DNA from: Rickettsia typhi
GTDB taxonomy: Bacteria; Pseudomonadota; Gammaproteobacteria; Burkholderiales; Burkholderiaceae_C
NCBI GenBank assembly: GCA_943325485.2
Contig: CALPPP020000057.1
Coordinates: 1 to 7,307, forward strand
Direction of reading: 5' to 3'
Length of the DNA stretch: 7,307 nucleotides
Numbering within the stretch: the stretch's first letter is position 1; the number at the start of each line of letters is the position of its first letter. Both the position numbers and the translations under genes were made by a program. Below the pieces are notes generated by a model. That model was not told the DNA's origin. It saw only the letters and a program-made list of their open reading frames with translations, and did no database searches. Below, in pieces: positions 1-7,186 of the stretch.

Positions 1-454
1 CAGGACCCGCCATGTAGTCGGTCAGGTTCATGATCTTGCCGTAGCGGTAGTGGGTACCGATCAAGTCTGAGTCAGAAATCCAGCCGTCGTAAATCGACTT
101 GCCCGACTGCATCGAAGTTTGCAGTTTTTCAACCACGTCACCCTCTTGGATCAGGTCGTGCTTGACGGTGATGCCAGTGATTTCGGTAAAGGCCTTGGCC
201 AGGGTTTTGGACTCGTACTCATGGGTGGTGATGGTCTCAGACACCACCGAAATTTCTTTCACACCCTTGGCTTGGAGTTTTTTAGCAGCCTCAATGAACC
301 ACTTCATCTCGGCCATCTGCTTGTCTTTGGACAAGGTAGATGGCTGGAACTCGTTGTCCACCCATTTTTTCGCTTCTGCTTCGCCTGCCCAAGCGCTGTG
401 TCCCAGCACCAAGGCTGCAGCGGCGAAGGCAATCGCACGGTATTTCAATTTCAT
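1..454 (-). CDS. glpV: Glycerol ABC transporter periplasmic binding protein, N-terminal part (3' end outside window)
   Basis: This is the periplasmic substrate-binding component that would capture glycerol and hand it to the GlpPQ permease. Only the first 151 codons are present; the rest lies beyond the left edge, and I recall full-length family members as being well over 500 residues. The start ATG at 454-452 is preceded by AGGAG (465-461) with a 6-base spacer. A type I signal peptide is clear: basic start MKLKYR, an alanine/leucine-rich core at residues 7-18, and an A-W-A cleavage motif at 21-23 with the mature protein starting GEAEA. The mature part carries family-typical segments such as VSETITTHEYESK, AFTEITGI and SDLIGTHYRYGK. 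It is the last visible gene of the transporter operon, 82 bases after glpU. Assignment to glycerol rests on resemblance and on the neighbouring glpK and glpR; a related polyol is possible. Confidence 0.88.
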   Translation of the reverse strand, partial: MKLKYRAIAFAAAALVLGHSAWAGEAEAKKWVDNEFQPSTLSKDKQMAEMKWFIEAAKKLQAKGVKEISVVSETITTHEYESKTLAKAFTEITGITVKHDLIQEGDVVEKLQTSMQSGKSIYDGWISDSDLIGTHYRYGKIMNLTDYMAGP

Positions 455-468
455 GCCAGTCTCCTAAA

Positions 469-510
469 AGTTTCCCCTTGCTCTGAGAAAACACGTGTCT
501 TGGGGAAGTT
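469..510. repeat. Imperfect inverted repeat around an ACACGTGT palindrome in the glpU-glpV gap
   Basis: The 82-base gap between glpU and glpV contains TTCCCC at 472-477 and its complement GGGGAA at 502-507. Between them sits the perfect 8-base palindrome ACACGTGT at 491-498. On the transcribed (minus) strand the stem is only six contiguous pairs with a 24-base loop, so it is weak as a hairpin. It lacks a following U-run, so it does not look like a normal intrinsic terminator. It could be an RNA processing or stability element that lets glpV be expressed at a different level from the membrane genes, or a protein site. Function is inference. Confidence 0.3.
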
Positions 511-536
511 GCAGACCGTGTTGTAGGTTGGCGTGG

Positions 537-845
537 CTAGCCTTTGCGCATCACAAAAACCAGCCAAACCGCACTCGTTAGCGTGGCCCACCAAATCGAA
601 GGCTCCTCGCTCAATTCAAACCAAATCAACATTTGCCCCGCCAAGCCCACGAACATCAGGTGCAAGTAGGCGCAACCCAAAAGGCCAATGAACAAGCGGT
701 CACCACGGGTGGTGACCAAGGGCAAAAAGCCTTTACGCGCCACCGTGGGCGAGCGCCGCTCCCACACGGTCATGCCAATGAGCATGAGCACAACGCAGGT
801 GAAAAAAACCGCCACAGGGGTGGTCCAAGCCATCCACTCAAGCAT
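537..845 (-). CDS. glpU: Small integral membrane protein, DUF2160 family
   Basis: This 102-residue protein has no established biochemical function. It matches the DUF2160 family of small inner-membrane proteins regularly found in glycerol ABC-transporter operons; the equivalent gene in the Rhizobium glp operon is called glpU, and the symbol is used here on that basis. Three hydrophobic segments are visible at about residues 8-28, 50-75 and 83-98. Between the first two is a conserved-looking polar loop, WERRSPTVARKGFLP, followed by TTRGDRLFIGLLG. The start is firmly supported by AGGAGG at 858-853, seven bases upstream. It lies 21 bases after glpQ and 82 bases before glpV, in the same direction, so it is almost certainly cotranscribed with the transporter. 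Its position suggests an accessory subunit or assembly factor for GlpPQ, which is inference. Confidence 0.88.
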   Translation of the reverse strand: MLEWMAWTTPVAVFFTCVVLMLIGMTVWERRSPTVARKGFLPLVTTRGDRLFIGLLGCAYLHLMFVGLAGQMLIWFELSEEPSIWWATLTSAVWLVFVMRKG

Positions 846-866
846 GGGGTTGCCTCCTGCTGTGTG

Positions 867-1671
<805 letters not shown>

Positions 1672-1679
<8 letters not shown>

Positions 1680-2553
1680 GGCTGCTCTCCTTGGCTTGGG
1701 TGCCCACGCTTTGCATCCAGTTGTAGAGGATGAAGCACAGCAACAAAATAATGAGGAAATAAATCAGCGAAAAAGCTGCTGCTGGCCCTAAGTCAAACTG
1801 GCCCACGGCTTTTTGCGTCAGGTATTGGCTCAGGAAGGTGGTGGAGTTACCCGGGCCGCCGCCCGTCAACACAAAAGGCTCGGTGTAAATCATGAAGCTG
1901 TCCATGAAGCGCAGCAACACCGCAATCATCAACACACCGCGCAACTTGGGCAGTTGGATATAGCGAAAAACCGCGAACTTGGAAGCACCATCGATTTGCG
2001 CGGCTTGGTAATAGGCGTCGGGAATGCTGCGCAAGCCTGCATAGCCCAGAAGCGCCACCAAGGGCGTCCAATGCCAGATGTCCATCACCAACACCGTGAG
2101 CCACGCGTCGCGGGCATTGCCGGTGTAGTTGTAGTCAATGCCCATGCCTTGCAGTGCAGCGCCCAGCAAGCCAATGTCTGCTCGACCGTAAATTTGCCAA
2201 ATCGTACCCACCACATTCCAGGGGATCAGCAAGGATAAAGCCACCAACACCAAGGTAACCGAGGCCTGCCAGCCTTTGGCGGGCATGGACAAGGCCAAGG
2301 CAATGCCCAGCGGTATTTCCAACAACAACACGGCCGAGGAAAACACCAGTTGCCGCCATAAAGCATCGTGCAAGTCTTGGTCACGCATCACAGCGGCGAA
2401 CCATTCGGTGCCCACAAACACCCGGCGTTCTGGCGAGATGATGTCTTGCACCGAGTAATTGACCACGGTCATGAGCGGCAAAATAGCCGAGAAAGCCACG
2501 CACAACAGCACCGGCAAAATGAGAAACCATGCTTTTTGGTTGACGGGCTTCAT
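1672..2553 (-). CDS. glpP: Glycerol ABC transporter permease (MalF/UgpA-like)
   Basis: This is the first inner-membrane permease subunit, 293 residues, partnering GlpQ to form the translocation path. Hydrophobic segments are visible at about 9-31, 68-90, 98-120, 152-175, 205-225 and 258-279. The EAA loop that contacts the ATPase is at about 182-202 (YYQAAQIDGA, then P202). The LTGGGPGNST stretch at 229-238 is a hallmark of MalF/UgpA-type permeases. The start overlaps the glpT stop as ATGA (2553-2550), and GAGGAG at 2567-2562 lies eight bases upstream, inside the glpT coding region. The 3' end overlaps glpQ by 8 bases. The arrangement implies coupled, near-stoichiometric synthesis of the two permeases. 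Confidence 0.92.
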
Positions 2554-3641
2554 GCGATCAACTCCTCGTTGGCATAAAAGCAGCTGTGCTCGCCCATGAC
2601 TTGCAGGTAAACGGTTTGCCCGGTTTGTGCTGGTGCTGCGCCGTTCGCTGCCATGCGTACCCGCACGGTTTCACCCGCACACTGCGTGGTGAGTAAACCG
2701 CTGTTACCCAAGTCTTGCCAACGCAGCACTTGCGCTGGCAAACACCCCGCATGGGCTTGGGCGTGGACCTGTATGTATTCGGGGCGAATACCCAGCTTCA
2801 AGGTCGGATGCTTAGCCAAGCTGTGCGCTTGCGAAGCCGACATGGCCAAGGCGTGACCACCTATGGTCAAGGTGGTGTCATGGGCCGTCGCGGGAAGAAA
2901 GTTCATGCCCGGTGAGCCGATGAAATGGCCCACAAAGGTATGGGCGGGTCGCTCAAACAAAGCCTCGGCGCTGCCCACCTGCACCGCTCGTCCACGTGTC
3001 ATCACCACCACCTCTTGGGCGAAGGTCAGCGCCTCGACCTGATCGTGGGTCACATAAATAAGGGTGTGCTTCAACTCTTGATGCACTTGTTTGAGCTTGC
3101 GCCGCAGCTGCCATTTCAGGTGCGGGTCGATCACGGTGAGCGGTTCATCAAACAAAATCGCCGCCACATCGGGTCTGACCAAACCGCGGCCTAAGGAGAT
3201 TTTTTGTTTGGCGTCAGCCGATAAACCGGCAGCACGCTGGTTGAGTTGGCCGCTGAGCTCCAACATTTCAGCGATTTGGCCCACGCGCTCACGAATTTGC
3301 GCTTCAGCCATGCGCCGGTTGCGCAGCGGAAAAGCCAAGTTATCGGCCACGGTCATGGTGTCGTAAATGACGGGGAACTGGAACACTTGCGCAATATTGC
3401 GCTGCTGCGGCGTTTTCTCGTTGACGTTTTCTCCATTGAAACGCACCTCGCCTTGCGAGGGTTTGACCAAGCCGGAAATGATGTTGAGCATGGTGGTTTT
3501 GCCGCAGCCAGAAGGCCCAAGCAAGGCATACGCACCGCCTGCTTGAAAGCTCATTTTCATAGGCAACAAGGCGTAGTCGCTGTCTTGCTGCGGCTTGGGG
3601 CCATAGGCGTGGGCCAAGTCCAGATCGATACGGGCCACCAT
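2550..3641 (-). CDS. glpT: Glycerol ABC transporter ATPase with intact switch histidine but degenerate signature
   Basis: This 363-residue ATPase belongs to the MalK/UgpC-like group and would pair with GlpS to drive import. Visible motifs are Walker A GPSGCGKTT (42-50), the Q-loop glutamine Q88, Walker B ILFDEP (162-167, E166), D-loop LTVID and the switch histidine H199 in YVTHDQVEAL. The ABC signature is not LSGGQ: residues 140-146 read LSADAKQ. A C-terminal regulatory (TOBE-like) domain follows, with LGIRPEYI at 283-290. I chose the ATG at 3641 because it sits one base after the glpS stop (TGAGATG), has AGGGGGG at 3656-3650 with an 8-base spacer, and begins the conserved N-terminus. The frame stays open further upstream but would overlap glpS by about 300 bases. 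The 3' end overlaps glpP by 4 bases. Despite the symbol, it is unrelated to the E. coli glycerol-3-phosphate antiporter GlpT. Confidence 0.92.
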   Translation of the reverse strand: MVARIDLDLAHAYGPKPQQDSDYALLPMKMSFQAGGAYALLGPSGCGKTTMLNIISGLVKPSQGEVRFNGENVNEKTPQQRNIAQVFQFPVIYDTMTVADNLAFPLRNRRMAEAQIRERVGQIAEMLELSGQLNQRAAGLSADAKQKISLGRGLVRPDVAAILFDEPLTVIDPHLKWQLRRKLKQVHQELKHTLIYVTHDQVEALTFAQEVVVMTRGRAVQVGSAEALFERPAHTFVGHFIGSPGMNFLPATAHDTTLTIGGHALAMSASQAHSLAKHPTLKLGIRPEYIQVHAQAHAGCLPAQVLRWQDLGNSGLLTTQCAGETVRVRMAANGAAPAQTGQTVYLQVMGEHSCFYANEELIA

Positions 3642-3642
3642 C

Positions 3643-4722
3643 TCAGTGTCCCCCCTGACGCAAATGCGCAGGTGCGCACAACAATGCACCATCCACGTCA
3701 AACACATAGGCGTCTTGCGGATGAACATAAACCGCCAGGGTGGAGCCGATGTCAAACACATGCACACCGGTTTTTTGCATGACCAACTCCAAGCCAGCGC
3801 AATCCAAATGCACAAAGGTATCGGTTCCCGAAATTTCTGCCAACTGCACCCGCCCAAGCAAACCCACGTCGCCCTCGCGCTGCTCGGTGCGCAGCGCCGA
3901 GGCACGCACACCCAGCTGCACACGACCATGGTGGGCATCCACTTGCGGCAAAAGAATGGGGCTAACGTTGTCGAGCATCCAACCGGCGGCTTGTTTTTGG
4001 GCGTTTAATACATTGATGGGCGGGTCGCTGAAAGCGCGGGCCACATCCAGCGACTGTGGCAGACGGAACACCTCTAAAGTGGGGCCGTACTGCAGCACTT
4101 GTCCTTCTTTGAGGACAGCGGTATGGCCACCCAAGAGCAAGGCCTCGCTGGGTTCAGTGGTGGCATACACCACGGTGCCTTCGCCCGCCGCAAACAACTG
4201 GGTGAGGTCTTCACGCAGTTCTTCACGCAGTTTGTAATCTAAATTGACCAAAGGCTCGTCCAAAAACATGAACGGGGCACGCTTGGCCAAAGCACGGGCT
4301 AAAGCGACGCGCTGCTGCTGGCCGCCCGAGAGTTCGGCGGGCAGTCGCTTCAAAAAGGGGTCTATGCGCAAACGCTTGGCCAAGGCCTGCACCTGCGCGT
4401 CGATGTTGCGCTCACCGCGTAAACGCAAAGGCGAGGCAATGTTGTCGTAGACCGTCATGGAGGGGTAATTGATGAACTGCTGGTAGACCATGGCGACATT
4501 GCGCTCTCGCACCGGCACACCGGTGACGTCTTGCCCATCGACCCACACACGCCCCGAGGTGGGCAAATCCAAGCCCGCCATGAGACGCATCAAACTGGTT
4601 TTGCCCGCTTGGGTAGCGCCCAAGAGCACCGTGACTGCGTTGGGCACCAAGACCATGTCCAAGGCGTGCAAATGCACTTGCCCGCCGACAATGTGGCTGA
4701 TCTGGTCTAGTTTCAGGGTCAT
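3643..4722 (-). CDS. glpS: Glycerol ABC transporter ATPase with intact signature but no switch histidine
   Basis: This 359-residue ATPase is the first gene of the transporter operon and the partner of GlpT. Visible motifs are Walker A GATQAGKT (35-42), which fits GxxxxGKT but not the usual GPSGCGKS; Q-loop Q81; a full signature LSGGQQQR (131-138); Walker B FMFLDEP (151-157, E156); and D-loop LVNLD. The expected switch histidine is replaced: where MalK-type proteins read YVTHDQ, this reads YATTEP (186-191), placing T189 at the histidine position. A C-terminal TOBE-like domain starts near residue 265 (LGVRASAL at 270-277). The start ATG lacks a Shine-Dalgarno sequence; the bases before it form an A-rich GAAAA repeat. 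The stop is one base before glpT. Transcription presumably starts in the 4723-4847 control region under GlpR. Confidence 0.92.
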   Translation of the reverse strand: MTLKLDQISHIVGGQVHLHALDMVLVPNAVTVLLGATQAGKTSLMRLMAGLDLPTSGRVWVDGQDVTGVPVRERNVAMVYQQFINYPSMTVYDNIASPLRLRGERNIDAQVQALAKRLRIDPFLKRLPAELSGGQQQRVALARALAKRAPFMFLDEPLVNLDYKLREELREDLTQLFAAGEGTVVYATTEPSEALLLGGHTAVLKEGQVLQYGPTLEVFRLPQSLDVARAFSDPPINVLNAQKQAAGWMLDNVSPILLPQVDAHHGRVQLGVRASALRTEQREGDVGLLGRVQLAEISGTDTFVHLDCAGLELVMQKTGVHVFDIGSTLAVYVHPQDAYVFDVDGALLCAPAHLRQGGH

Positions 4723-4725
4723 GGG

Positions 4726-4743
4726 TTCTTTTCTTTTCTTTTC
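4726..4743 (-). repeat. Pentanucleotide tandem repeat (GAAAA on the glpS-sense strand) directly upstream of glpS
   Basis: On the plus strand the cytosines fall at 4728, 4733, 4738 and 4743, exactly five bases apart, with T between them: three full TTTTC units plus a partial one. In the glpS leader this reads as GAAAA repeats ending three bases before the start codon. It occupies the place where a ribosome-binding site should be, and no AGGAG-like sequence is present. A-rich leaders can assist initiation on mRNAs with poor Shine-Dalgarno sequences, so it may be the translation-initiation element. The last unit runs into the first TTCG core of the candidate operator. Confidence 0.75.
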
Positions 4744-4784
4744 GAATTTTTGTTCGTATTTGTTTTAATTGATTCGGTATTTTC
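4741..4784. promoter_or_regulatory. Candidate GlpR operator: three TTCG-cored direct repeats
   Basis: Within the divergent control region, TTCG occurs at 4741, 4753 and 4773, each followed by an A/T-rich stretch: TTCGAATTTTTG, TTCGTATTTGTT and TTCGGTATTTTC. The first two are adjacent 12-base units sharing 9 of 12 positions; the third lies 20 bases, about two helical turns, further on. DeoR-family GlpR proteins bind repeated short sites, and the E. coli GlpR site also carries a TTCG core. The local GlpR has the same kind of recognition helix (QTVRRD). The position, 19 bases upstream of the glpS start codon and 64 bases upstream of the glpR start codon, would suit repression of one or both promoters. 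The assignment is inference from pattern and position. Confidence 0.5.
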
Positions 4785-4790
4785 CCTAAG

Positions 4791-4818
4791 TTGGTGCCTA
4801 CCAAACATGGTTTATGGT
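4791..4818 (+). promoter_or_regulatory. Possible glpR promoter, with a TTGGT/ACCAA inverted repeat
   Basis: A weak sigma-70-like pair is present: TTGGTG at 4791-4796 and TATGGT at 4813-4818, separated by 16 bases. This would start transcription near 4825 and leave a leader of about 20 bases before the glpR ATG. The -35-like element overlaps a short inverted repeat, TTGGT (4791-4795) and ACCAA (4800-4804), which could be an additional protein site. Matches to consensus are poor, so this is only a candidate. I could not identify a convincing promoter for glpS on the other strand, although it must lie in the same 125-base gap (4723-4847). Confidence 0.2.
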
Positions 4819-4847
4819 TGCTTAAAGCCCCATTTTGGTCACCCGCC

Positions 4848-5651
4848 ATGAACCCCAACCCCCGTCAAACCCAGTTGCTTGAGCTGGTGCAAGCCCAAGG
4901 CTCGGCCTCGATTGAATTTTTGGCCGAGACCTTTTCGGTCACTTTGCAAACCGTGCGCCGCGATGTGCAACGCCTGTCTGACGCGGGCTTGTTGTCGCGC
5001 TTTCATGGGGGGGTGCGTATGCCGGGTTCCACCACCGAAAACATCGCTTACCGCCAACGCCAAGCCTTGTCCTTGGATGGCAAAACCCGCATTGCCAAAG
5101 CCATTGCCGCGGCGGTTCCCCACGGCTGCTCACTGATCATGAACATTGGTACCACCATGGAAACAGTGGCGCGGGAGTTGCGCCAGCACCGGGGCTTGCG
5201 TGTCATCACCAACAACTTGAACGTGGCGCAAATCCTGAGCGACAACCCCGACTGCGAGGTCATCGTCACCGGCGGCGTCGTGCGTGGTGTGGACCGCGGC
5301 ATCGTTGGCGAGGCGACGGTGGATTTCATTCGCCAGTTCAAGGTGGACATTGGCCTGATCGGCATCAGCGGCATAGAAGCCGACGGCACCATGCGCGACT
5401 TTGACTACCGCGAAGTCAAAGTGGCCAAAGCCATCATTGAGCACTCTCGCCAAGTGTGGCTGGCCGCAGACAGCACCAAATTCAACCGCCCTGCCATGGT
5501 GGAGCTGGCGCATTTGTCGCACATTGACCGCTTATTCACCGATGCACCGCCGCCCGACAGTTTTGCGCAGTTGCTTGAACACTCAGGCGTCGAGTGCAGC
5601 ATTGCCCAAGATACTCCCGCTTTTGAAGCAACGCTCACCTTGGTGCGCTAA
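4848..5651 (+). CDS. glpR: DeoR-family transcriptional repressor of the glycerol genes
   Basis: This 267-residue protein is a DeoR-family regulator; in this family GlpR represses glp genes and is released by sn-glycerol 3-phosphate, the product of GlpK. The N-terminal winged helix-turn-helix spans about residues 6-58, with the recognition segment VTLQTVRRDVQRLSDAGLL and the FHGG wing. The C-terminal sugar-phosphate sensor domain shows NIGTTMETVARELR (99-112), TNNLNVA (121-127), TGGVVRG (141-147) and IGISGIEADGTMRDFD (171-186). I chose the ATG at 4848 because MNPNPRQ directly precedes the DNA-binding domain; the frame is open back to a TTG at 4791, but those 19 extra residues look unrelated to the family. 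No Shine-Dalgarno sequence is visible before 4848. It is divergent from glpS and 27 bases upstream of glpK, and so likely controls both units and itself. Confidence 0.9.
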   Translation: MNPNPRQTQLLELVQAQGSASIEFLAETFSVTLQTVRRDVQRLSDAGLLSRFHGGVRMPGSTTENIAYRQRQALSLDGKTRIAKAIAAAVPHGCSLIMNIGTTMETVARELRQHRGLRVITNNLNVAQILSDNPDCEVIVTGGVVRGVDRGIVGEATVDFIRQFKVDIGLIGISGIEADGTMRDFDYREVKVAKAIIEHSRQVWLAADSTKFNRPAMVELAHLSHIDRLFTDAPPPDSFAQLLEHSGVECSIAQDTPAFEATLTLVR

Positions 5652-5678
5652 GCTTTTGATCGAACCACTGGCACGACC

Positions 5679-7160
5679 ATGACTTATCTTCTTGCGCTTG
5701 ACCAAGGCACCTCGAGTTCACGCAGCATCGTTTTCAAGGAAGACGGCAGCGTTTTGGCCTCAGTCCAACAAGAGTTTCGCCAAATCTACCCCCAGCCGGG
5801 TTGGGTCGAACACGACCCAGAGGAAATTTGGTCCAGCCAACTTGCCACCGCCCGTCAAGTTTTGCAACAAGCGGGGCTCAGTGCCGACCAAATCGCCTCC
5901 ATGGGCATCACCAACCAACGCGAAACCACGGTGGTGTGGCGGCGTGACACCGGTCAAGCCATCTACAACGCCATCGTTTGGCAAGACCGCCGCGCCGAAC
6001 CCGAGTGCCTGCGCTTGCGTGAGGCTGGGTTTGCGCCCATGGTGCAGCAAAAAACCGGTTTGCTGATCGACGCGTATTTTTCTGCCACCAAACTGCAATG
6101 GATTTTGGACAACGTCAAAGGCGCTCGGACCATGGCCGAAGCGGGTCAACTGGCGTTTGGCACGGTCGACAGTTGGTTGATGTGGCAATTGAGCGGCGGG
6201 CGCATACACGCCACCGATGTCAGCAATGCGGCTCGCACCATGCTCTTGAATGTGCACACCAACCGCTGGGACGACGAGTTGCTCGCGCTGTTTCGCATCC
6301 CCGCATCTGTGCTGCCCGAGGTTCACCCATCGGCCAGCGATTTTGGCTACACCCAAGCGCAGTGGCTGGGCAGCGAAATGCCCATAGGCGGCGTCGCTGG
6401 CGACCAGCAAAGCGCTTTGTTTGGCCAAGCTTGCTTTGGCGCGGGTCAGGCCAAAAACACCTATGGCACCGGTTGCTTCATGCTGATGCATACCGGCAAT
6501 GAATTTCAAACCAGCCATAACGGCTTGATCACCACCAGCGCCGCCCAAGCCGACAGCACACCTGCCTTTGCTTTGGAGGGCAGCGTGTTCATCGGTGGTG
6601 CGGTGGTGCAATGGTTGCGGGACGGTTTGCGAGCCTTTGACAAAAGCGCCGATGTGCAAGCCTTGGCCGAGAGCGTGCCGGACTCGGGTGGCGTGGTGCT
6701 GGTGCCCGCCTTCACCGGCTTGGGTGCGCCCTATTGGCAAGCCGATGCGCGGGGTGCGATGGTAGGTTTGTCGCGTGGCACCACCATGGCCCACATCGCC
6801 CGTGCAGCGCTTGAGAGCATTGCGTTTCAAAGCACCGCCTTGCTGCAAGCCATGAACCGCGATGCGACGCAAGCTGTGACCGAGTTGCGTGTGGATGGCG
6901 GCGCTTGTGTCAACGATTTGCTGATGCAGTTCCAAGCTGATCTATTGGGTATTCCTGTTTTGCGCCCAGCGGTGGTGGAAACCACGGCCTTGGGGGCGGC
7001 GTATTTGGCAGGACTGAGTTCGGGGATTTACCTGAGCACCGCTGAGTTGTCACGGCAGTGGCGGGTCGAGCGCTGTTTTGAGCCCAGCATGTCACGTGAC
7101 CAAGCGCAGACTTTGATGGCGCAATGGGAAAAAGCGGTCAGGCAAACAGTGGCAAACTGA
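5679..7160 (+). CDS. glpK: Glycerol kinase
   Basis: GlpK phosphorylates glycerol with ATP to sn-glycerol 3-phosphate in the cytoplasm, trapping the imported substrate and making the GlpR inducer. At 493 residues it has the usual FGGY-kinase length. Visible hallmarks are the N-terminal phosphate loop DQGTSSSRS (8-16), glycerol-contact motifs GWVEHD (41-46), ITNQRE (77-82, R81) and WQDRR (101-105), DAYFSATK (131-138), the catalytic-base motif GDQQSALFGQ (241-250, D242), YGTGCF (262-267), GLGAPYW (347-353) and DGGACVND (406-413) in the ATP domain. By alignment to E. coli GlpK, E233 replaces the arginine that contacts fructose 1,6-bisphosphate. The ATG at 5679 begins the conserved N-terminus but has no clear Shine-Dalgarno sequence. 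It follows glpR by 27 bases in the same frame, so it is probably cotranscribed with glpR. Confidence 0.96.
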   Translation: MTYLLALDQGTSSSRSIVFKEDGSVLASVQQEFRQIYPQPGWVEHDPEEIWSSQLATARQVLQQAGLSADQIASMGITNQRETTVVWRRDTGQAIYNAIVWQDRRAEPECLRLREAGFAPMVQQKTGLLIDAYFSATKLQWILDNVKGARTMAEAGQLAFGTVDSWLMWQLSGGRIHATDVSNAARTMLLNVHTNRWDDELLALFRIPASVLPEVHPSASDFGYTQAQWLGSEMPIGGVAGDQQSALFGQACFGAGQAKNTYGTGCFMLMHTGNEFQTSHNGLITTSAAQADSTPAFALEGSVFIGGAVVQWLRDGLRAFDKSADVQALAESVPDSGGVVLVPAFTGLGAPYWQADARGAMVGLSRGTTMAHIARAALESIAFQSTALLQAMNRDATQAVTELRVDGGACVNDLLMQFQADLLGIPVLRPAVVETTALGAAYLAGLSSGIYLSTAELSRQWRVERCFEPSMSRDQAQTLMAQWEKAVRQTVAN

Positions 7161-7186
7161 GGTCTTTGTTTGACCGCAGGGACTGC

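Noticed and set aside
3246..3782. Plus-strand open frame (178 codons) opposite glpT and the end of glpS
   Set aside because: No domain or ribosome-binding site, and it runs antisense across two well-supported ATPase genes.
3642..3938. Upstream extension of the glpT frame by 99 codons
   Set aside because: It would overlap glpS almost completely. The ATG at 3641 has a good Shine-Dalgarno sequence, abuts the glpS stop and starts the conserved protein.
4791..4847. TTG-initiated 19-residue N-terminal extension of GlpR
   Set aside because: The extra residues do not resemble the DeoR family N-terminus, and the region overlaps the likely promoter and inverted repeat.
5760..6935. Long minus-strand open frame (391 codons) opposite glpK
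   Set aside because: It is antisense to an unmistakable glycerol kinase, has no domain signature and no ribosome-binding context, and is explained by codon bias in glpK.
7161..7175. GGTC-7-GACC hairpin after glpK as a terminator
   Set aside because: The stem has only four pairs and no following T-run; it is too weak to call a terminator.
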